NCBI GenBank assembly: GCA_002483285.1
Contig: DLHP01000004.1
Location: forward strand, 124,001 to 188,000
DNA from: Flavobacterium sp. UBA7665
GTDB lineage: Bacteria; Bacteroidota; Bacteroidia; Flavobacteriales; Flavobacteriaceae
Length of the DNA: 64,000 nt
Direction: 5' to 3'
In this document: piece by piece, positions 57,564-64,000 of the stretch
How positions within the stretch are numbered: position 1 is the first letter of the stretch
How the letters are laid out: every line of letters begins with the position of its first letter
Translations under genes and position numbers: made by a program
The notes under the pieces: generated by a model
Seen by the model: the letters and a program-made list of their open reading frames with translations, nothing else
The model's database searches: none
Told to the model about the DNA's origin: nothing

Positions 57564-60173
57564 CTATTTCAAAATCAATTTTTCGGTTCTGCTGCCTCTG
57601 AGGGTTTCTACCTTGATCAAGTACACGCCTTTTGGATAAGCTGTGGTATCTAATTTTACTTGAAATCCCATAGACAATTGCGTCATAAGACTTCTTCCCT
57701 GCACATCAAACAGCGTCACCGATTGGATTGCAGTACTGGCTTTGACCGTTGCAAAATCGGTCGCGGGATTTGGGAAGATGGTAATTGAATCGTCTATCTC
57801 GAAATCTTCAACGCCCAAAACCTGGAACGTCGTCACAGCAGGATCGGTCACAACCGGGAAGTTGTAGTCGAAGAAAATATCGGCTTGGTTGGACACCGAA
57901 CTGCCTACGGCGAGTGTACTTTTGGTCTTAATCTTAAACACCACATGGCCGTGGCCTCCTGCTGCGAGTTGAATGCCTTCGTAGATGAATTCCACTTTAT
58001 TGCCTGTGATTTTTGTTACCATTGGATGAGAATTCGACAGCAACTGCAAGGTCTCCAAATCATATTTGGCTACATCTATTACATCTTTTACTACGATATT
58101 TTCGGCTTGGGCAGTTCCTGTATTTTCAAAATTGATGCGGTAATGCAGGAATTTTCCGATTTGCTCCGACGAAACAACGACGCCTTGCAAGCAGATTTTT
58201 TCATTGGGATCGAATGAGCCTACGACAATTTCACGTATTGTAAAAGTATTGTCTTCAAACATTTCGTCACTCGACAAAGCGGTAATCGTCGCGGAACTTG
58301 CAAAGTCGTCACCGATATTGACTGACGGCGTTTCCATTGGCCCGTTTAGGTTTAGGATGATTTCAAACTTCCTGTTTTCAAAAGGCTGCAAGTTGGCATA
58401 ATTCCAACTTAAGTTTCCAAAACTTTGAGAAACGGGCGCCATTGTAGCCGAGACAAAATCCATTGCGCTGTCATCAAATTCAAAATTGATGCTGCCGCTA
58501 GCCAGTTGGTTTCCTTTGTTTTTGTACATCACTTCGTACGTTTGGTCGAATCCCGGCCTGAGCGCGCCAATTGGCGAAAGCACAATTTCCAAATCATTCT
58601 GCACACCGTTGGCTGTTAGGCAAAAATCGCGTGTTTGTGTGTTTTGGTTGTTGTTGGGAAAGTTGACTGTTGTGGTCGCCGGCGTAACGTTGAAATAGCC
58701 CGGATTTTCTAACATCGGGCTTAGCGTTAGGTTGGGACGCTGTACGTAAAAGTTATAAATTCCGGTATCATTCACAAAAGCCGATCCGGTTGTAAGGCCA
58801 TCATTGATTCCGATTCGAAGGTATTTTAGCAAGAAATCATTGCTGTCACAGCCGTCATTATTGGTATCGAGACGCACGTTTCCGGTGATGGTGTTGTAAT
58901 TTCCGCCCGGGACGAAGGTGCAATAACTACCAATCTGTGGATTCCCGCACATAGAAGGGATGACAGTATTGAATTCATCGATACAAATCTGGAGCAGGTT
59001 GGGTGAATGCGACAAATTGAAGGTTCCGATCGGCTTCCCGTTTTTCACATTCAAAAATTGCAGGCTGGCATTGTTGTGGATGTTCAGTTCCTGAAGCACC
59101 ACTGTGCTCTGTGAAAGGTCTATCGCAGTAATGTCTGAATCCTGCAATTGCAGCGTTTCCAATAAAGTATTTTGGGTAAGATCAAGATTGGCCTGTGGTA
59201 AACGTTTGACGTACAGCCATTTTAAATCGGCAAGCATGCCCACGTCGAGATTTGGGAATTGCGCGGCATCGATGTACAAATAATCAATATTGGGTACGGG
59301 GCTTAAATCCAACGCCGTGAAGGGATTGTTGCCCAATTCAAGCCCGCGAAGCAAGGGTGTTCCCGACAAATCAATCTGGGAAAGGTTATTGTCTCCCACA
59401 CGCAGCATGTTAAGTTGCGACAATTGGCTTAAATCTACCGATGCGATTTGGTTTGAGCTAAAACTCAGGTATTCGAGCTGTGTCAAATTACTGACGTTGA
59501 GTGTTGTCAGCTGGTTGTAGTCGCACCTAAGTTCCTTAAGGTTTAAAAGTGCCGCCGTATTTAATGAGCCGAGATTTCCCGCATCGCATAGTAACCATTC
59601 CAAGGTTGTCAAATTACCAACTTCAAAATTGCTAAGCATGGGATTGAATTGGCAGATTAAAAATCGCAAATTTGGATGGCTTCCAAAAAGGATCGAGCCC
59701 AGTTGGTTGTTGTAACTGGCCTCAACGTAACGCAGCGCCGAAAGTGTACTGAAATCTAAAGTAGCAACCGGTACATAATTGCAGTAAAAATTATTGAGGC
59801 TGGTCAAACCCGTAAGATCAATGCTTTGCAATAAAGTATTTTCGGTTACGTCGAGCTGTACTAAGTTATGGAAAGCGGTAAAATCTAGCGACGTGAAGAA
59901 ATTATACCTGATTTCTAAATTAGCCAAATTAGTAAACGCTTCCAAACCGCTTATCGAAGCAATATTGGCGCCCGAAAGCCACAACCTATTGATAACGATT
60001 GCTTCGCTCACCTGTATATCGCCGTCATTATTCGTGTCGATTTTGCGATAGTCCGCAATGGGGTTGTTAACATCCGCTTCAATCAATTTTGCCTTTAAGT
60101 TGGCGTCGGCAAAATTTACAATCTGGCCGTTGGCGGCAACTGTAAAAAACAAGAGGAGTAGTATTTTTTTCAT
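57564..60173 (-). CDS. T9SS-secreted leucine-rich-repeat protein 3
   Basis: This 869-residue protein has a signal peptide (cleavage near TVAANGQ), LRR units over about residues 80-400 (for example LNVSNLTQLEYLSFSSNQ and LKELRCDYNQLTTL), an SdrD-like RLDTNNDGCDSND segment, a DUF7619-like region (VGSFDPNEKICLQG, FLHYRINFENTGTAQAENI) and a T9SS sorting domain (AYPKGVYLIKVETLRGS, ending EKLILK). The ATG at 60173 is used; the frame extends to 60254 only through non-coding sequence that is duplicated upstream of LRR gene 2. It is the sister copy of 54684-57368. Confidence 0.92.
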   Translation of the reverse strand: MKKILLLLFFTVAANGQIVNFADANLKAKLIEADVNNPIADYRKIDTNNDGDIQVSEAIVINRLWLSGANIASISGLEAFTNLANLEIRYNFFTSLDFTAFHNLVQLDVTENTLLQSIDLTGLTSLNNFYCNYVPVATLDFSTLSALRYVEASYNNQLGSILFGSHPNLRFLICQFNPMLSNFEVGNLTTLEWLLCDAGNLGSLNTAALLNLKELRCDYNQLTTLNVSNLTQLEYLSFSSNQIASVDLSQLSQLNMLRVGDNNLSQIDLSGTPLLRGLELGNNPFTALDLSPVPNIDYLYIDAAQFPNLDVGMLADLKWLYVKRLPQANLDLTQNTLLETLQLQDSDITAIDLSQSTVVLQELNIHNNASLQFLNVKNGKPIGTFNLSHSPNLLQICIDEFNTVIPSMCGNPQIGSYCTFVPGGNYNTITGNVRLDTNNDGCDSNDFLLKYLRIGINDGLTTGSAFVNDTGIYNFYVQRPNLTLSPMLENPGYFNVTPATTTVNFPNNNQNTQTRDFCLTANGVQNDLEIVLSPIGALRPGFDQTYEVMYKNKGNQLASGSINFEFDDSAMDFVSATMAPVSQSFGNLSWNYANLQPFENRKFEIILNLNGPMETPSVNIGDDFASSATITALSSDEMFEDNTFTIREIVVGSFDPNEKICLQGVVVSSEQIGKFLHYRINFENTGTAQAENIVVKDVIDVAKYDLETLQLLSNSHPMVTKITGNKVEFIYEGIQLAAGGHGHVVFKIKTKSTLAVGSSVSNQADIFFDYNFPVVTDPAVTTFQVLGVEDFEIDDSITIFPNPATDFATVKASTAIQSVTLFDVQGRSLMTQLSMGFQVKLDTTAYPKGVYLIKVETLRGSRTEKLILK

Positions 60174-60229
60174 TGCTTTTGTTTTGATAGCTAAATGTAG
60201 CGATTTATATCCTTTGGTCTCAGTGTTAC

Positions 60230-60237
60230 CAAATATA
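60230..60237 (-). promoter_or_regulatory. -7 box upstream of LRR protein gene 3
   Basis: TATATTTG on the minus strand, conserved in the duplicated upstream region of LRR gene 2. It would give a leader of about 50 bases. Confidence 0.4.
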
Positions 60238-60295
60238 GTTTTTAATCTGTCCACTTGACGCAGATGCGAATATTAGAACAGTCCAGAAAAGAAAA

Positions 60296-60322
60296 ACCCG
60301 ATGAGCAAGCCATCGGGTTTTC
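60296..60322 (-). terminator. Intrinsic terminator of enolase
   Basis: Inverted repeat AACCCGATG/CATCGGGTT (60296-60304, 60311-60319) with a six-base loop and T-run ending at 60322-60320 in copy orientation. It lies about 20 bases past the enolase stop. Confidence 0.85.
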
Positions 60323-60343
60323 ATTAGTAAATGCATTTTGGTA

Positions 60344-61636
60344 CTATTTCACCTTGAAGGCTTTAAATCCGGGGAAATAAGCGGTGTCACCCAATTCCTC
60401 TTCAATCCTCAAAAGCTGGTTGTATTTCGCCATACGATCCGAACGCGATGCCGAACCGGTTTTGATTTGTCCGCAATTCAATGCCACCGCCAAATCGGCA
60501 ATCGTATTGTCTTCTGTTTCGCCCGAACGGTGCGACATTACCGAAGTATAGCCTGCATTTTTGGCCATATTGACTGCTGCGATGGTTTCTGTTAAAGTTC
60601 CGATCTGGTTTACTTTTACCAAGATGGAATTTGCGGTATTTTCGGCGATTCCTTTAGACAAACGTTCTACGTTGGTCACGAACAAATCATCGCCCACCAA
60701 TTGTACTTGGCCACCGATTTTGTCGGTCAGGTATTTCCAGCCTGCCCAGTCGTTTTCCTGCATACCATCTTCGATGGAAATGATTGGATATTTGGAGGCA
60801 AGTTCGGCCAAATAATCGGCTTGCTCTTGCGACGAACGGATTTTCCCGGTTTCGCCTTCAAATTTGGTGTAATCGTATTTACCGTTTACATAGAATTCTG
60901 AAGCAGCGCAGTCGAGTGCAATCATTACTTCATCGCCAAATTTGTAACCGGCGTTTTCTGTGGCTTTCTTGATGGTGTCGAGCGCATCTTCTGTACCGGC
61001 GGCGAGGTTGGGCGCGAATCCGCCTTCATCGCCAACGGCTGTAGACAAACCGCGATCGTGCAATACTTTTTTGAGGTGATGGAAAATTTCGGTACCGATT
61101 TGCAGCGCCTGTGAAAACGTGGCTGCTTTTACGGGCATGATCATGAATTCCTGGAAAGCGATTGGCGCGTCAGAGTGCGAACCACCGTTGATGATGTTCA
61201 TCATAGGTACCGGAAGCGTGTTGGCAGAAACGCCGCCCACGTAACGGTACAAAGGCAAACCGAGTTCATTCGCGGCAGCTTTTGCAGCGGCCAATGAAAC
61301 GCCAAGGATGGCATTGGCACCCAGGTTTGATTTGTTGTCGGTGCCGTCGAGGTCAATCATGAGCTGGTCGATTTTATTTTGCTCGAAAACCGACACACCG
61401 AGCAATTCTTCGGCTATTTTGGTATTGACATTTTCTACGGCCTTCAAAACACCTTTCCCAAGGTAAGCTTTCCCGCCATCGCGCAATTCTACGGCTTCGT
61501 GTTCGCCGGTTGAGGCACCCGAAGGTACGGCAGCTCTTCCGAGGACGCCATTTTCTGTTACTACATCAACTTCGATGGTTGGATTGCCTCGGGAATCGAA
61601 AATTTGCCTTGCGTGAATTTTGATGATAATGCTCAT
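60344..61636 (-). CDS. eno: Enolase (phosphopyruvate hydratase)
   Basis: This 430-residue protein is a full-length bacterial enolase converting 2-phosphoglycerate to phosphoenolpyruvate. Signature segments are KIHARQIFDSRGNPTIEVDV (read as ARQIFDSRGNPTIEVD), SGASTGEHEAVELRDG, NGGSHSDAPIAFQEFMI, VGDEGGFAPNL, ISIEDGMQENDW, LVGDDLFVTNVERL and MSHRSGETEDNTIADLAVAL. The last 15 codons and the downstream region were copied next to LRR gene 3. The gene has its own terminator and an A/T-rich upstream region with no clear consensus promoter. Confidence 0.98.
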   Translation of the reverse strand: MSIIIKIHARQIFDSRGNPTIEVDVVTENGVLGRAAVPSGASTGEHEAVELRDGGKAYLGKGVLKAVENVNTKIAEELLGVSVFEQNKIDQLMIDLDGTDNKSNLGANAILGVSLAAAKAAANELGLPLYRYVGGVSANTLPVPMMNIINGGSHSDAPIAFQEFMIMPVKAATFSQALQIGTEIFHHLKKVLHDRGLSTAVGDEGGFAPNLAAGTEDALDTIKKATENAGYKFGDEVMIALDCAASEFYVNGKYDYTKFEGETGKIRSSQEQADYLAELASKYPIISIEDGMQENDWAGWKYLTDKIGGQVQLVGDDLFVTNVERLSKGIAENTANSILVKVNQIGTLTETIAAVNMAKNAGYTSVMSHRSGETEDNTIADLAVALNCGQIKTGSASRSDRMAKYNQLLRIEEELGDTAYFPGFKAFKVK

Positions 61637-61786
61637 ATTTTAAATATTAGTGTTGTTTAAAATTTTTCGAAATTAAAAAAATATCCGCGGCTGCGAAAGC
61701 AGATTGCCGATAACTTATAAACGCAATCGTTTTAGCACGCTTTCAAACGCCATTGCCTCATGGTCCGAAAAGCTGCCATTGCAACT

Positions 61787-62884
61787 TTATATCACTTTTT
61801 TTACCAACTCACGTATTCCATAAAAATCGATTGCTTTTTGTTTAAGCGGATTTGTGCTCCATTCTTGCCAATCATTGGTATATGGACTATAGCCGCATTT
61901 GAGTGGTTTTGAATATTCATCCTCAGGATCTTCTACAAAAGCCCTGCAATCTGTACATATATGCCTGTATTCACAATCCTTACATACGCTGATCTGATCT
62001 TTGCTGACATCCCAGTATTTTTTAAAATTCGGATTTTTTATGGCGTTTTGGATGTCGCTTGTTGCAATATTTCCATAGGTATGATTGATCGAGGGACAAT
62101 TTTTGATATTCCCGTCGTGGTCGATAGTAAGCTTTTTATTGAGACAGGAATTATGGCTCAATGATTCGAGTACCTTGTCGCGATTGATGTTGAAATATTT
62201 CTTGTCTACCACGCCGCAATAACCGAAGTTATCAATACTATGATCTAGAAAAGAGACCGTAAAGCTCAGGTTTTCCTGGTCTACACCCTTATTTTTATCA
62301 GCCGCCCCATGCAATAACAGTTTGGTGACCCTTTGGTTGCAATAATCGATTTCATTGATAAAATAGAAGACTTTATCGGAGTATTTCAGGATCAGCTCGA
62401 TCGACCTGAAATTGGACTCTGCGGTCTTTTGCAGATAATATTTTAGTTCCTGCAATTCGAGTTCGTTATAACAAATGAGCTGAAGGTTGTTGCAGTTGAC
62501 GCTTTCAAGCTGGTCGATTATGCGGTCAAAATGCAAACGGGTTTTATCTGAAATCTCCACAATACAGTTGGTTATTTCAAAAGGCGTCTCAAAAGTTTTA
62601 TCCATAGCCGTGAACCGATCGTACTCTTTTGCACCCGAAAAGAACCCAAGGTTGTGTTGGGTTAAAAAATCGAGATACTCATTTATGACGGCTTCGTTTT
62701 CGGATCCGTAAAAATCATATACTTCGCGAACGGATCTTTTATCGTTAAACATATCGATGACTTCATTCATCGTATCGGGTATCGTCAGATAGAGGTCTCT
62801 TTGCAGGTCAAGGATGAGGCTCCGGTTTGCTCCGGCGGATACGATGCAATTGGAAAACATCTTAAAAAACAGATTGGGCTGCAT
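61787..62884 (-). CDS. gwsS: SPASM-domain peptide maturase of a grasp-with-spasm system
   Basis: This 365-residue protein has the layout of SPASM peptide maturases of grasp-with-spasm systems. The N-terminus (FKMFSNCIVSAGANRSLILDL) is read as FKMFSNCIVSAG and NRSLILDL; the C-terminus carries SPASM cysteines in NSCLNKKLTIDHDGNIKNCP, CKDCEYRHICTDCR and LKCGYSPY. No radical-SAM CxxxCxxC motif is present. ATG 62884 is chosen because it follows the stop of the small upstream ORF and an AAGGA ribosome-binding-like sequence; a frame from 63010 overlaps that ORF. It probably helps modify a ribosomal peptide, with an iron-sulfur role inferred from the cysteines. Confidence 0.85.
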   Translation of the reverse strand: MQPNLFFKMFSNCIVSAGANRSLILDLQRDLYLTIPDTMNEVIDMFNDKRSVREVYDFYGSENEAVINEYLDFLTQHNLGFFSGAKEYDRFTAMDKTFETPFEITNCIVEISDKTRLHFDRIIDQLESVNCNNLQLICYNELELQELKYYLQKTAESNFRSIELILKYSDKVFYFINEIDYCNQRVTKLLLHGAADKNKGVDQENLSFTVSFLDHSIDNFGYCGVVDKKYFNINRDKVLESLSHNSCLNKKLTIDHDGNIKNCPSINHTYGNIATSDIQNAIKNPNFKKYWDVSKDQISVCKDCEYRHICTDCRAFVEDPEDEYSKPLKCGYSPYTNDWQEWSTNPLKQKAIDFYGIRELVKKVI

Positions 62885-62888
62885 ATCC

Positions 62889-63074
62889 TTAAAAACGTGA
62901 GATGGATTTGTAGAACCGATAGATGGCATAATCGCTGTCATTATACTTTTTCGACTGCACGCTTTTATTATAAGCGGGCAATTCGTTTGCTTCCCTGAAG
63001 ATGATCTCATTGAAAGACACAGGCAGCTTTTGTTTGTTCTCTTTTATGAATTTTTGTAGTTCTTTCTTTTCCAT
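62889..63074 (-). CDS. Unrecognised 61-residue ORF inside the grasp-with-spasm cassette
   Basis: This small ORF starts one base after the stop of the ATP-grasp gene and ends five bases before the SPASM maturase start, so it fits an operon exactly. It begins MEKKELQKFIKENKQKLPVS, is lysine-rich in the first half, and tyrosine-rich near the end (DYAIYRFYKSISRF). There is no Gly-Gly leader motif and no threonine/acid-rich core as in typical graspetide precursors. It may be an unusual precursor peptide or an accessory protein. I do not recognise its family. Confidence 0.6.
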   Translation of the reverse strand: MEKKELQKFIKENKQKLPVSFNEIIFREANELPAYNKSVQSKKYNDSDYAIYRFYKSISRF

Positions 63075-63075
63075 T

Positions 63076-63999
63076 TTATAAGTATTCGGCTATTCTCTTT
63101 TCTAAATTATAATTGCAGGGATAAGAGGTCATCCCGAACTGTCCGACAGGATTAACTTCGAGGAACACATAATTGTCTTGCGGCGTGACGATCATATCGA
63201 TCGAACCACAGTTGATCTCAAGTTTACGCATTAAGTTATCCAGTTTGGATTTTATATCGTCAGGCAATTCAAAAGGTGCCGAACGATTGGGTTTGGCGGT
63301 ATTGTAATTTCTAAAATCGATTTGTGTTTGGTCGTCTGACTGCGAAAATATGGCCATGGCATAAAATGACCCGTCAAGGTAAAAAATCCGCAGCTCATAT
63401 TTCTTTTCGATATAGTTTTGTACTAAGGAAGGAAAAAAGCTGTCAGTGGCTATCTTTTCTGGTTCCACGATTTTTGAATAATTGACCGTGATGAAATCTG
63501 TAAAGTTCTGCATTACCCTGCCGCTCATCGTCTTTGTCACGTAAGAATTATCGGTTCTACCCAATTCGTTAAGACTGTGCTTTTCTGAAAAAATAAAATC
63601 TTCGGGACAAAGCAAACCGCACGTCCTTGCCTTATCACTTACTATCAACCTGTTGACGTCTCCTCTTTCAAATGAATTGAGGTGCTTGACTTTATTGAGC
63701 TGGTAATGTATGAACGTAACCACATTCTTCATTTCTTCGTTGAGCAATTCCTCAAATTGCTTAATGCCGGTCTGGTAGCTATTGGTTATAGTGAAAAAGC
63801 CCCTGCGATACCAATAGCTCGTGACTTCCGACAACCTGAATGAAAATTTTTCTGATGTGAAACGGATGTCATTGCCCGTAAATTCTAACCGAACCGGATC
63901 GCCTGCATTCACCCGAACCCATTCCCTTCCTAAGTAATCGAGCCATTCTATGACAAACGTCGTCGACGTATCGTTACCGTCTGATAAGATTAATATCAT
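63076..63999 (-). CDS. gwsG: ATP-grasp peptide maturase of a grasp-with-spasm system
   Basis: This 307-residue protein resembles graspetide synthetases (MvdD-like ATP-grasp ligases), which link peptide side chains by esters or amides. Recognisable segments are MILILSDGNDTSTTFVIEWL at the start, the SYWYRRGFF motif, NSYVTKTMSGRVMQNF (nucleotide-lysine region), EKKYELRIFYLDGSFYAMAIFSQSDDQTQIDFRNY (read as KYELRIFYLDGSFYAMA and SDDQTQIDFRNY) and the metal-site strand FLEVNPVGQFGM. The ATG at 63999 is complete and is one base from the window edge. Any upstream precursor gene would lie beyond it. Confidence 0.87.
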   Translation of the reverse strand: MILILSDGNDTSTTFVIEWLDYLGREWVRVNAGDPVRLEFTGNDIRFTSEKFSFRLSEVTSYWYRRGFFTITNSYQTGIKQFEELLNEEMKNVVTFIHYQLNKVKHLNSFERGDVNRLIVSDKARTCGLLCPEDFIFSEKHSLNELGRTDNSYVTKTMSGRVMQNFTDFITVNYSKIVEPEKIATDSFFPSLVQNYIEKKYELRIFYLDGSFYAMAIFSQSDDQTQIDFRNYNTAKPNRSAPFELPDDIKSKLDNLMRKLEINCGSIDMIVTPQDNYVFLEVNPVGQFGMTSYPCNYNLEKRIAEYL

Positions 64000-64000
64000 G

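Noticed and set aside
61637..61786. Possible small gene or RNA between enolase and the SPASM maturase
   Set aside because: No open frame with a start signal and no strong hairpin was seen in these 150 bases. They probably hold only promoter sequence for enolase.
62885..63010. Upstream extension of the SPASM maturase by 42 codons
   Set aside because: It overlaps the 61-residue ORF and does not match the family. ATG 62884 has an AAGGA before it and the expected N-terminus.

Overview
The window reads as chromosome of a Bacteroidetes bacterium, most likely a Flavobacterium relative. The evidence is: promoters of the Bacteroidetes type (TTTG, about 16-20 bases, TAnnTTTG), often a few bases from the start codon; type IX secretion (T9SS) C-terminal sorting domains; a LytTR/LytS-like two-component pair with TPR repeats; and a grasp-with-spasm peptide-maturation cassette. 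No rRNA, tRNA, CRISPR array or intact mobile element was seen. No stretch without a gene exceeds 300 bases.

Positions 1-40.1 kb hold one very large surface-polysaccharide locus, all on the minus strand, so transcription runs from high to low coordinates. It opens at 40.1 kb with a strong promoter, an outer-membrane export lipoprotein (Wza type) and a tyrosine autokinase/chain-length protein (Wzc type). Three nucleotide-sugar genes follow (WbpP-like epimerase, WbpO/TviB-like dehydrogenase, animal-type UDP-glucose dehydrogenase). A second promoter at 33.0 kb precedes a winged-helix regulator and a NusG/RfaH-like antiterminator. These head an almost gapless run of about 32 kb. That run holds a dTDP-sugar section (RfbB, two FdtA-like cupins, FdtB- and FdtC-like enzymes, FemAB-like acyltransferase), methyltransferase, Wzx flippase and glycosyltransferases. 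Next comes an ECA-like trio (WecB, RffA/WecE, RffT/WecF), with a formyltransferase where E. coli has the WecD acetyltransferase, and an EpsG-type polymerase.

At 7.2-15.8 kb lies the most unusual part. It is a Dlt-like acylation module (adenylation enzyme, GNAT, acyl carrier protein, MBOAT protein, SGNH partner) with a deacetylase-like protein, a HisC-like aminotransferase, an atypical HAD phosphatase and a TupA-like ATP-grasp protein. The MBOAT protein ends in FIYFQF, matching the acyl-shuttle hexapeptide described for Dlt-type pathways. More glycosyltransferases, a second deacetylase-like paralogue, a second ATP-grasp protein, a PglC-like initiating phosphoglycosyl transferase and a truncated formyltransferase complete the locus. 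I infer a heteropolymer containing N-acylated and possibly N-formylated amino-dideoxy sugars and uronic acids, further decorated by an acyl or aminoacyl group added outside the cytoplasm.

Positions 40.1-49.2 kb are mostly housekeeping: recR, an LpxR-like outer-membrane protein, a sodium/solute symporter, a CoA-binding protein, MarC, two guanidino-group hydrolases (CtlX and a dimethylargininase relative), an acyltransferase-3 protein and citrate synthase. Two copies of one palindromic intergenic repeat lie here, each just after a stop codon.

Positions 49.4-60.2 kb hold three large paralogous leucine-rich-repeat proteins secreted by T9SS. The first is apparently co-transcribed with the TPR histidine kinase and LytTR regulator. 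The second and third are a tandem duplication that also copied the 3' end of the neighbouring enolase gene, leaving a 15-codon enolase remnant at 57.5 kb. Enolase follows at 60.3-61.6 kb. The window ends with a graspetide-type cassette: an ATP-grasp maturase, an unrecognised 61-residue ORF, and a SPASM protein without the radical-SAM CxxxCxxC motif.
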